Positions 45,240 through 51,846 of a stretch of DNA of 64,000 nt are shown here, piece after piece. The notes under the pieces are model-generated. The model ran no database searches. It was not told the DNA's origin and saw only the letters and a list, made by a program, of their open reading frames with translations. Position 1 is the first letter of the stretch. The number at the start of each line of letters is the position of its first letter. The position numbers were made by a program, and so were the translations under genes. This DNA is from Lewinellaceae bacterium. Lineage in GTDB: Bacteria > Bacteroidota > Bacteroidia > Chitinophagales > Saprospiraceae. The stretch spans positions 3,104,501 through 3,168,500 of the forward strand of contig JACJYR010000001.1 in NCBI GenBank assembly GCA_020636005.1, read 5' to 3'.

Positions 45240-45680
45240 ATGAAAAACACCATCAAGCAATTCCTGTTCTCGGCGTTGGCCGTGCTGTTCACTTGCTCTT
45301 TCAGTGCGCCTAAGACAATGCCCGCTGCCCCAGGTTCAGGCGCCTTCAACACAAATGCCCTTCCCGTCGGCGGCGCATATCTTGTCCTTGCCGGCAAATA
45401 TGGCGGCAATATCAGTAAAAAGGAGCTACAAGGCCCTTGCAGCCTGGAAGTGAATGGCTGCGCTCATGGGTCGAAGATCTTCCAGTTTACGTTGGTAGTG
45501 ACCCAAAACGGCAAGAAAACCACTTGCGGGACCAAAAGTGGAAGCCTTACCAGGGATATGATTGCCAAATTAAAAAGCCTTTCAGCAGGCGATGAATTTG
45601 AGTTCAGCGGCACGAAAGCCTACCTGCCCAATGGAAAAGACGTGGTGGATTTGCGCAGCGAGAAGTTCATCGTGGTCTGA
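45240..45680 (+). CDS. Small secreted protein resembling the GldM C-terminal domain
   Basis: 146 aa with a cleavable signal peptide (MKNTIKQFLFSALAVLFTC). The mature protein contains GGAYLVLAGKYGGNISKKEL, a segment FQFTLVVTQNGKK, then SGSLTRDMIAKLKSLSAGDE and a final LRSEKFIVV. This order resembles the C-terminal domain of GldM, the periplasmic shaft of the T9SS/gliding motor, but without the N-terminal helices and shaft domains. It carries four cysteines after the signal, possibly in two disulphides. I regard the resemblance as a weak to moderate match. The function is unknown. Confidence 0.7.
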   Translation: MKNTIKQFLFSALAVLFTCSFSAPKTMPAAPGSGAFNTNALPVGGAYLVLAGKYGGNISKKELQGPCSLEVNGCAHGSKIFQFTLVVTQNGKKTTCGTKSGSLTRDMIAKLKSLSAGDEFEFSGTKAYLPNGKDVVDLRSEKFIVV

Positions 45681-45730
45681 AAGCTTGGTTGCAAAATGAG
45701 AGGGTGGGTTTGCAGTCCCTCCTCATTTTG

Positions 45731-46288
45731 CTATTTAAAATCAGAGCATAAAATGCAGTAAATGTCGCTGTCCAAAAAACGCCCGTCGTGGTAATAATTT
45801 TCCCGGAAATGGGCTTCCTGCACGAAGCCGTTTTTCTCCAAAACCCGCCTGGATGCTGCATTGAGCGGGTTGATGTTGGCCATCACGCTGTGCAACTTCA
45901 TTTCTTCAAAACCATATTTCAGCACGGCACGGATGGCTTCCGTGCCGATGCCCTTGTTCCAAAAATCAGGCTCCAGCGAGTAGCCGATTTCTGCCCGGTG
46001 GTTTTCCGGTTGGTTGCGCCAGTAGCCAATGGTCCCTACAAATTTGGAACTTTCTTTTTCGGAGATGATCCACATGATATTTTCGTTTTTTTCAATGCCC
46101 TTTATGACATCTTGCAGCATTTTTTCCACTTCTTCCAAGGACTGTTTTGGGCGGTCAATGTAGCGGCGCACATCGTCCCGGATCCGGTGCTCAAAAAGGG
46201 TTTGAAGATCGGCAACAGGATCGGGCCGGCGGAGCAAAAGCCTTTCGGAATGGAGGGCTGGAAAGGGGGAAAAGTTGAAGGTCAGCAT
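45731..46288 (-). CDS. GNAT-family N-acetyltransferase (RimJ/RimL type)
   Basis: 185 aa. The start SERLLLRRPDPVAD, the central VGTIGYWRNQPENHRAEIGY, the acetyl-CoA loop PDFWNKGIGTEAIRAVLKYG and NPLNAASRRVLEKNGFVQEA are diagnostic for the RimJ/RimL-like branch of GNAT acetyltransferases, which acetylate protein N-termini or small amines. The substrate cannot be told. The gene is single, and convergent with the small secreted protein gene. Confidence 0.92.
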   Translation of the reverse strand: MLTFNFSPFPALHSERLLLRRPDPVADLQTLFEHRIRDDVRRYIDRPKQSLEEVEKMLQDVIKGIEKNENIMWIISEKESSKFVGTIGYWRNQPENHRAEIGYSLEPDFWNKGIGTEAIRAVLKYGFEEMKLHSVMANINPLNAASRRVLEKNGFVQEAHFRENYYHDGRFLDSDIYCILCSDFK

Positions 46289-46418
46289 AGTTGGTGAAGT
46301 TTTTCAAAAACTAGGGAATGGCAAAAGTAACCTATCATTTGGGCAAATGATTCCCGCATTTTTACGGAAGCAGCCACCATTTTGAAAAAAGGTTAGTTTT
46401 GCCCAAAATCAAAAAAAC

Positions 46419-46649
46419 ATGGAAAAAGTAAAACTCACTGTATTGAAGAACGGCCCGCTCCGATTGGAGGGCGAAGTTGAAATCGTTGACCCGGAAGGAA
46501 AGCCCTACGACCTGGGCGGCCGCACCCTCCTTTCCCTGTGCCGCTGCGGGCTTTCCACCAACAAGCCTTTTTGCGATGGCTCGCACAAGCATCATGGGTT
46601 TGAGCATGAGCCGGTGGCGTTCGATTTGCCGCCCAAAAAGGTGGTATAA
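46419..46649 (+). CDS. CDGSH-type [2Fe-2S] protein
   Basis: 76 aa. The cluster motif LCRCGLSTNKPFCDGSHK has the three cysteines and the histidine that hold a redox-active [2Fe-2S] centre in the mitoNEET family. The N-terminal half (GPLRLEGEVEIVDPEGKPYD) is typical of the short bacterial members. The protein is soluble and probably works in iron-sulphur or redox handling. A TAGTTTTG minus-7 element lies at 46394-46401, 17 bp upstream of the start codon. Confidence 0.93.
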   Translation: MEKVKLTVLKNGPLRLEGEVEIVDPEGKPYDLGGRTLLSLCRCGLSTNKPFCDGSHKHHGFEHEPVAFDLPPKKVV

Positions 46650-46776
46650 AGCCAGCGCTTCCTGCACAGCAGCCAGATCTTCAAAAGCCGACTGTTGACC
46701 AAAAACAAACACTTCACCTGGGAAAGAGGGGAGGGGCGGCCTGGGTTGTTTAGCAACGCCCGGTTCAACTTTCCCC

Positions 46777-48564
46777 TCAACTCAATAGCTCCACTTTTCC
46801 TTCCTGAATACGCAAAACCCGCAAATCCTGCGCCCTCGTTGCGACATCCTCACCTGCGTTTTCCAGCCGCAACACCCCACGGGGGCATACCGCCGCGCAA
46901 ACGCCACACCCCACGCAGGAAGACCGCACCACATCCTGCCCCCGCTGCGCATAATGGCGCACATCTATGCCCATTTCACAATAGGTAGAGCAATTGCCGC
47001 AGGAGATGCACTGCCCGCCGTTTACAGTAATGCGGAAGCGGCTTTTGAAACGCTGCACCAGGCCCAAATAAGCAGCCAGCGGGCAGCCGAAGCGGCACCA
47101 CATCCGGTTGCCCATGAGGGGGTAGAAGCCCGTGCCGACTACCCCGGCGAAGCCAGCCCCGATGAGGAAACCGTACCACGAGCGCACGGAGTCACTGCTC
47201 AGGAAAAGGATGTTGTGGCTGCCGGTGAAATAAGTATATAACACCATGCCCGTCATCACCACGGCAAAGGCGAGTACGCCGTGGATAATCCAGCGCTCGT
47301 ATTGCCAGGCTTCCAGGCTTTTGTCGGAGAGCTGGCGGTAGGGGTCGCCGAGGGTCTCTGCCAGTCCGCCGCATCCGCAGACCCAGGAGCAATACCAACG
47401 TTTGCCAAAAAAATAAGTAATGACGGGCACAGCGATGACAATGAGCACAATGCCCCACACGAGCATGAAAATGCCCAGCCCGCCGCTGCTGATGAGGTTG
47501 TTCAGGTTGTAGTCAAAAAAGAAACTGTAGTTGAGCGGCCAGATGTTTTTGAAGTCGTAGTAGGGCTGGTTGAGGCGCACCAATATTTCGGGGAGCAGGA
47601 AGGCGATGGCCGTTTGGAAAAACATCACCGAAAAGGTGCGGATGATCTGGTATTTGTTGTGGCGGTATTTGGCGATCATGCGGATGCCCATCACCAGCAC
47701 GACGATGGTATAAAGCAATCCATAAAGAAACCATTGGCTGGCTTCGTTGCCGCTGAGGGCTTTGCTCAGAGGGTTCACCATCGCTATCCAGGGCGTCACG
47801 GTTTGCGGCGACCAATACAGCAAAATGTAAAAACCGATGAGGCAAACACCTGTCAGTACGCCCAGCCAGCCCGTAATCGCTGGCGAGGCAGAGCGGTCTG
47901 GTTGGAGCTGTTTCTGTTTTTGGTAAAACAGGACGAGGCCCATGATCAACAATGCCACGACGGTCGTCAGGATAGGCCAGAGCAAGTCGCCACCTGAATA
48001 GAAAAACCCGAAAACGATGATGCCGATGACGGTCGCCCCAAGAAAGAATCCCCGAAGCCCGATCTTCAGGCCCCTCGTCATGGGGCGGTGGTAAATATGG
48101 TTGTTCTTGATGCCTGGCAGCGTTTGGAATTTGGGGATGATGTAAAGCAAGCCTCCCAGTATGCCCAGCCCGATGGTCAGCAGGAAAAAGAGCCAGGGAT
48201 TTTGGCTCACCATGCCTGCGCCCGACTTTCGGGTAGTCTGGAAAACGTAGTCCTTCACGGCCCAGTCCCCGATCTTGTAGTCCCATTCGGCCACGCCTTC
48301 GGGGATGTTTTTGGAGGCTTTGTCGGCGAGGCGCTGCTGGGCCTTTTTAATGGCCTTTTTCAAATCGGACGTAAAGCCGAAGGTGGTGAAATATTCCTTG
48401 CCGATCAGCCCGTCGGCCTCGGCCTGTGCCAGTATTTCCTGGCGGTGGTAGTCGCTGTTGGCAGCAAGGGTTTCCGGCGTGAGGCGGTAGCTGTCGAGGC
48501 CCAGCATGAGGGTGAAGGCGAGCAGAGCAATGACGAAGAGGGTGAGGCCGAGTTTTTGTAACAT
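46777..48564 (-). CDS. Membrane polyferredoxin (NosR/NapH/CcoG-like) 4Fe-4S protein
   Basis: 595 aa. After a first helix and a periplasmic loop (about residues 25-125), a block of about ten membrane helices follows. Two CxxxCP-like membrane motifs (WYCSWVCGCGG near 395 and WCRFGCPLAAYLG near 490) are followed by two C-terminal ferredoxin motifs (CISCGNCSTYCEMG and CVGCGVCAAVCPRG). This architecture is that of NosR/NapH-type electron-transfer proteins, which pass electrons across or along the membrane. It lies 84 bp downstream of an FAD-dependent reductase on the same strand, a probable functional partner. No nos or nap catalytic gene is nearby. Confidence 0.88.
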   Translation of the reverse strand: MLQKLGLTLFVIALLAFTLMLGLDSYRLTPETLAANSDYHRQEILAQAEADGLIGKEYFTTFGFTSDLKKAIKKAQQRLADKASKNIPEGVAEWDYKIGDWAVKDYVFQTTRKSGAGMVSQNPWLFFLLTIGLGILGGLLYIIPKFQTLPGIKNNHIYHRPMTRGLKIGLRGFFLGATVIGIIVFGFFYSGGDLLWPILTTVVALLIMGLVLFYQKQKQLQPDRSASPAITGWLGVLTGVCLIGFYILLYWSPQTVTPWIAMVNPLSKALSGNEASQWFLYGLLYTIVVLVMGIRMIAKYRHNKYQIIRTFSVMFFQTAIAFLLPEILVRLNQPYYDFKNIWPLNYSFFFDYNLNNLISSGGLGIFMLVWGIVLIVIAVPVITYFFGKRWYCSWVCGCGGLAETLGDPYRQLSDKSLEAWQYERWIIHGVLAFAVVMTGMVLYTYFTGSHNILFLSSDSVRSWYGFLIGAGFAGVVGTGFYPLMGNRMWCRFGCPLAAYLGLVQRFKSRFRITVNGGQCISCGNCSTYCEMGIDVRHYAQRGQDVVRSSCVGCGVCAAVCPRGVLRLENAGEDVATRAQDLRVLRIQEGKVELLS

Positions 48565-48648
48565 GACTTTGTTGTTCGTTGTTGAGCTTGTCCCGAACTC
48601 GCTTCGGGATTGATGGTTGTTCGTTTGAGCTTCGTGGTGGCCGGAACT

Positions 48649-50028
48649 TTAATTTTTTAAAAAAGCCAGTACGGATTTCAATCCCCGCCGCTTTTTCAAC
48701 GCCAGTCCCCGCCCCGTCTGCTGATTGTAAATTCCGACCACCTCCTTTTCATACTCCTGGTAAAACTCAGGGTCGAAATTTGCCAGGCCGAGGTTTTGCA
48801 ATACTTCCTCAATGTGCGTTTGCTCCCGGATCCATTTTTCGCACACCTCGTGGCGGTAGCGCACGCCCATCAGGTTGAAGCCGAGGACGGCCTCCGTGTT
48901 TTTGTCGTACACGATGCGGATGCTGTGGCGCCCTTTCGGGTGTTCCCAGTAAATGGAGGCGTGGTGCTCCGGTGGCCTGGCCATCACGGTGCCGTACACC
49001 TGGTATTCGATGTCGAAGAACTTGGCGGAGTTGAACCAGATTCCGGGATCGTACGGCAGACGGTGAACGACGGACGATGGACGGTTTTCCCCATCGGCAA
49101 TAATGTTATGAGCGGCCACCTCCCCCATCATGCGGCCCACGTACCAGACGGCTTCCGTGGGGCGGCGGCCTTCCCTGGGGTGGCGCAACTGGGCGCAGTC
49201 GCCTGCGGCGTACACATCGGGGATGTTGGTTTCTAAAAACTCGTTGACCAAAACGCCCTTGCCCAGCTCTATTTCACCAAAATGCAAAAAGTCAATGTTT
49301 GGGCTGACGCCAACGGTGAGGCCGACAAAACCGCATTCGATTTTTTCGCTTTTATTGGTCACCACCATCCTCACTTTGCCGTCGTTTTTGTTGCCCCAAA
49401 TTTCTTTCAGTTCTGTTTCCAGGCGCAGGTCAATGCCGTGCTCAAGGATGTGGCGGTTGATCATTTGTGCTTCTTCCAATGGAAGTACGACCTCCCAGAA
49501 GTTTTTTTCCCGCACCAAAAAAGTGACCGGTATGTGCCGGGAGTGGAACATCTCCGCCATTTCGATGCCTATCAGCCCGCCGCCGACGATGACCGCCCGT
49601 TTCAGCCCTTCGCTGTGAAACTCCATTCCTTCCAAATCCTGGTAGCTGTATAGGCCCTGCACGCCGTCGAGGTCCTGGCCGGGCCAGCCGAACTTGTTGG
49701 ACTTGCTGCCGGAGGCGATGAGCAGCTTGTCGTAGGCCAGCTCGTACTTGTCGTCGTAGATTATTTTTTTGTTTTTCGTATCCACCTTGTCCACCCAGCC
49801 CCGCAGGAGTTCGATGCGGTTTTTCTCCCAAAACCAATCCTCGTAAGGCTTGGTGTCCTCGTATCGCATGTGCCCCATGTAGATGTACATGAGCGCCGTT
49901 CGGGAAAAGAAATGGTCGGTTTCCCCGGAAATAACCGTGATGCGGTGGTCGCTGAGCTTCCGGATGTGGCGGGCGGCGGTGATGCCGGCGATGCCGTTGC
50001 CGATGATGACGATGTGCATAGTTGGCAA
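48649..50028 (-). CDS. FAD-dependent pyridine-nucleotide-disulphide-type oxidoreductase
   Basis: 459 aa; a second ATG 9 bp downstream (MHIVIIGNG) may be the real start. FAD motif IIGNGIAGITAARHIRK, NAD(P) motif VIVGGGLIGIEMAEMFHSR and the flavin-binding VYAAGDCAQLRHP are all present. It resembles the NirB/rubredoxin-reductase-like group but lacks further domains. With the downstream polyferredoxin gene it probably forms an NAD(P)H-to-membrane electron-transfer module. A 28-nt heptamer tract (49059-49086) lies within the gene and encodes the stretch around NRPSSVVHRL. Confidence 0.88.
   Translation of the reverse strand: MPTMHIVIIGNGIAGITAARHIRKLSDHRITVISGETDHFFSRTALMYIYMGHMRYEDTKPYEDWFWEKNRIELLRGWVDKVDTKNKKIIYDDKYELAYDKLLIASGSKSNKFGWPGQDLDGVQGLYSYQDLEGMEFHSEGLKRAVIVGGGLIGIEMAEMFHSRHIPVTFLVREKNFWEVVLPLEEAQMINRHILEHGIDLRLETELKEIWGNKNDGKVRMVVTNKSEKIECGFVGLTVGVSPNIDFLHFGEIELGKGVLVNEFLETNIPDVYAAGDCAQLRHPREGRRPTEAVWYVGRMMGEVAAHNIIADGENRPSSVVHRLPYDPGIWFNSAKFFDIEYQVYGTVMARPPEHHASIYWEHPKGRHSIRIVYDKNTEAVLGFNLMGVRYRHEVCEKWIREQTHIEEVLQNLGLANFDPEFYQEYEKEVVGIYNQQTGRGLALKKRRGLKSVLAFLKN
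49059..49086. repeat. Heptamer repeat (GACGGTG-type), 4 copies, in coding sequence
   Basis: Four 7-mers in register (GACGGTG, AACGACG, GACGATG, GACGGTT) lie inside the oxidoreductase gene, encoding a surface-loop-like stretch between the second FAD motif and the C-terminal domain. Confidence 0.75.
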
Positions 50029-50274
50029 TTTCGGTTTTGCGTTTGGCCGTTCCGGGGGCCTGTTTTAAAAAAAAACAAAGATCCGCACCTAAGTTTTTTC
50101 CAATAACAAGCCATTGAATGAACAGTCAAATTTGCGGGGTCAAGGTAGGCAAAAGACTAAAAAATCGAGGGTGAAGTTTGGCGGCCCTTCTTTTTTGGGC
50201 GGTTGCTGTCGCAGCGAAGACGGTTCGGGAAGTATAATGCCAGGATGTTTTTTGATAAAACCAGGCACTAACGG

Positions 50275-51234
50275 TCAATCTACGATGGCCTTTTCAAAAA
50301 AAGCTTCCACCTCCTCCCGGCTCATTTTTTTGGTTGATTTCACGATGCGGAAGCCCACGAACGGCGAGTCGGGGTTCCACCATTTGCTCTTGGGGATCTG
50401 GGGGTCACGGGCCTGCCAGCGTGGGGAGGATTTCTGGCGGAAGGTGCAGCTGCATTCCGTGGAATTGCTGTCGTAGGAACCACCACGTACTGTCCTCGAA
50501 TGGCGTTTGGTAGGCTGCACCCATGGGTTTTCGGCGACGCCGCTGCCGAGGTTTTCCAGGTAGTTTTCATCGTAGAAATCGAGCGTCCATTCTGCTGCGT
50601 TGCCGAGCATGTCGTAGAGGCCCCAGGCATTGGGGGCTTTCCGGCCAAGTTCGTGGTATTTCTCGAAACTGTTCTGATAGTACCATGCCACGTCGGCCAA
50701 CTGCGGACTGTCAACTGCGGACTGTGGACTGCCCCCAGCCCGACAAACAAATTCCCATTCTGCTTCGGTAGGCAGGCGGTAGAAGTTTCCGGTTTTTTCA
50801 TAGAGCCACTTGCAATAGCGGAGGGCGGCCTGTTGGGTCATGCTCACGGCGGGGAAGCCGCTTTTGCCCATGCCGTAGGTGTAGTCTATGTACTGCGGGG
50901 TGGGGCGGGTGACGGCGTCGGCTGAATAGCGCTGTTCGGGGTGGGATGTGGCGTCCGTATCGTATTCTTTTTGGTAAAAAACGATGAACTCGTCGTAGCC
51001 CACCTCGTGCATGCCCATCCAGAAGCTGTCCAGTTTTACTTGTCGTTGAGGATGCCCGCCGGTACCGCCCATGCTGAATGTGCCGCCTGGGATGAGTACC
51101 ATTTGGAAGGTGGCCTTGCCACCGGGGATGGTGTCGGTGCAGGTGGCCTGGGCCAGGGCAGTTTGTGAAAAAACAAAGATTGAAAGGCTGGCTGCGAAAC
51201 AGGCGAGGGCTTTTTGCATGGTTGACATTTGCAT
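50275..51234 (-). CDS. SUMF1/formylglycine-generating-enzyme-like secreted protein
   Basis: 319 aa with a signal peptide (core ALACFAASLSIFVFSQTALA). The FGE-sulfatase fold is clear: MVLIPGGTFSMGGTGG, YCKWLYEKTGNFYRLPTEAE, GNAAEWTLDFYDE, RTVRGGSYDSNSTEC and FVGFRIVK. In true formylglycine-generating enzymes GGSY is followed by two catalytic cysteines six residues apart; here the first is serine and only the second (TEC) remains. So it is probably a structural or gliding-related (GldJ/SUMF-like) protein, not an active enzyme. A heptamer tract interrupts the coding sequence at 50698-50732. A possible minus-7 box (TACATTTG on the minus strand) lies at 51249-51256. Confidence 0.83.
   Translation of the reverse strand: MQMSTMQKALACFAASLSIFVFSQTALAQATCTDTIPGGKATFQMVLIPGGTFSMGGTGGHPQRQVKLDSFWMGMHEVGYDEFIVFYQKEYDTDATSHPEQRYSADAVTRPTPQYIDYTYGMGKSGFPAVSMTQQAALRYCKWLYEKTGNFYRLPTEAEWEFVCRAGGSPQSAVDSPQLADVAWYYQNSFEKYHELGRKAPNAWGLYDMLGNAAEWTLDFYDENYLENLGSGVAENPWVQPTKRHSRTVRGGSYDSNSTECSCTFRQKSSPRWQARDPQIPKSKWWNPDSPFVGFRIVKSTKKMSREEVEAFFEKAIVD
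50698..50732. repeat. Heptamer repeat (CAACTGC/GGACTGT), 5 copies, in coding sequence
   Basis: Five 7-mers in exact register: CAACTGC, GGACTGT, CAACTGC, GGACTGT, GGACTGC. They encode SPQSAVDSPQLA in the SUMF1-like protein, between AGG and DVAWYYQNS, where family members normally have a short Trp-Gly-containing turn. Confidence 0.88.
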
Positions 51235-51315
51235 GAAGGTTTACGTCCCAAATGTAGTATTCTCTTTCAGAAAAAGTTTGTAGCTAAAAAATACGTTACA
51301 AAACCAAAAAAATAG

Positions 51316-51346
51316 TTGTTTGGCTGAAAATTAAAATATACCTTTG
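51316..51346 (+). promoter_or_regulatory. Predicted promoter of the BlaI/M56 operon
   Basis: TTG (51316-51318), a 20-nt spacer and TACCTTTG (51339-51346) fit the Bacteroidota consensus well. It is 27 bp upstream of the BlaI start codon. BlaI family members repress their own operon, so an operator is likely to overlap this region. Confidence 0.6.
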
Positions 51347-51373
51347 CCCCAGTTCATTAAAAAAGCAAAAAAA

Positions 51374-51739
51374 ATGATGACGCAACTGACCAAAGCGGAA
51401 GAAGAAATCATGCAGGTAATCTGGCGGCTGGGGCGCTGCCTCGTCAGCGACATATTGCCCATCGTGGAGGAACAACGGGGCGAGAAGACACCACAGAGCA
51501 CCATCTCCTCCATCGTGCGCATCCTGGAGGGCAAAGGGTTTGTGTCCCACAAGGCGTATGGGCGCACCCACGAGTATTTCCCAATTATATCCAAAGAGGA
51601 CTACAGCAAATCTACCCTGAGCCGGTTCGTGTCCGACTACTTTGAAGGATCTATGAGCAACCTTGTTTCTTTTTTGGTAAAAGAAGAAAAACTGGACATG
51701 GACGAGCTGTCGGATTTGATTGAAAAAATGAAGGATTGA
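51374..51739 (+). CDS. BlaI/MecI/CopY-family repressor
   Basis: 121 aa from the start MMTQLTKAEEEIMQVIW at 51374 (the frame is open 30 bp further up). The winged helix has the family pattern LTKAEEEIMQVIWRLG, KTPQSTISSIVRILEGKGF and HEYFPIISKEDY. Such repressors are inactivated by a membrane M56 peptidase encoded next door, and that gene follows 107 bp downstream. The target operon is probably this pair itself and perhaps others. No beta-lactamase gene is nearby, so the link to antibiotics is not supported. Confidence 0.92.
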   Translation: MMTQLTKAEEEIMQVIWRLGRCLVSDILPIVEEQRGEKTPQSTISSIVRILEGKGFVSHKAYGRTHEYFPIISKEDYSKSTLSRFVSDYFEGSMSNLVSFLVKEEKLDMDELSDLIEKMKD

Positions 51740-51775
51740 CAGGGTTTGAATTCGTTTGAAAATAGTTTGATGGTG

Positions 51776-51837
51776 GTTTGAAAGTTGCCACGCCAGAACT
51801 CAAACCATTTTCAAGCAAGCTGACCCAACTTTCAAAC
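51776..51837. repeat. Inverted repeat of GTTTGAA-type words before the M56 gene
   Basis: GTTTGAAAGTTG (51776-51787) and its exact complement CAACTTTCAAAC (51826-51837) flank a 38-nt loop. They lie between blaI-like and M56 genes and end 9 bp before the M56 start. Further GTTTGAA words start at 51744, and similar words occur at 23585-23645. Confidence 0.7.
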
Positions 51838-51846
51838 AAAGCAAAA

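Noticed and set aside
47281..47997. 238-codon plus-strand frame opposite the polyferredoxin gene
   Set aside because: Shadow of a conserved membrane protein gene; no export signal, domain or start context.
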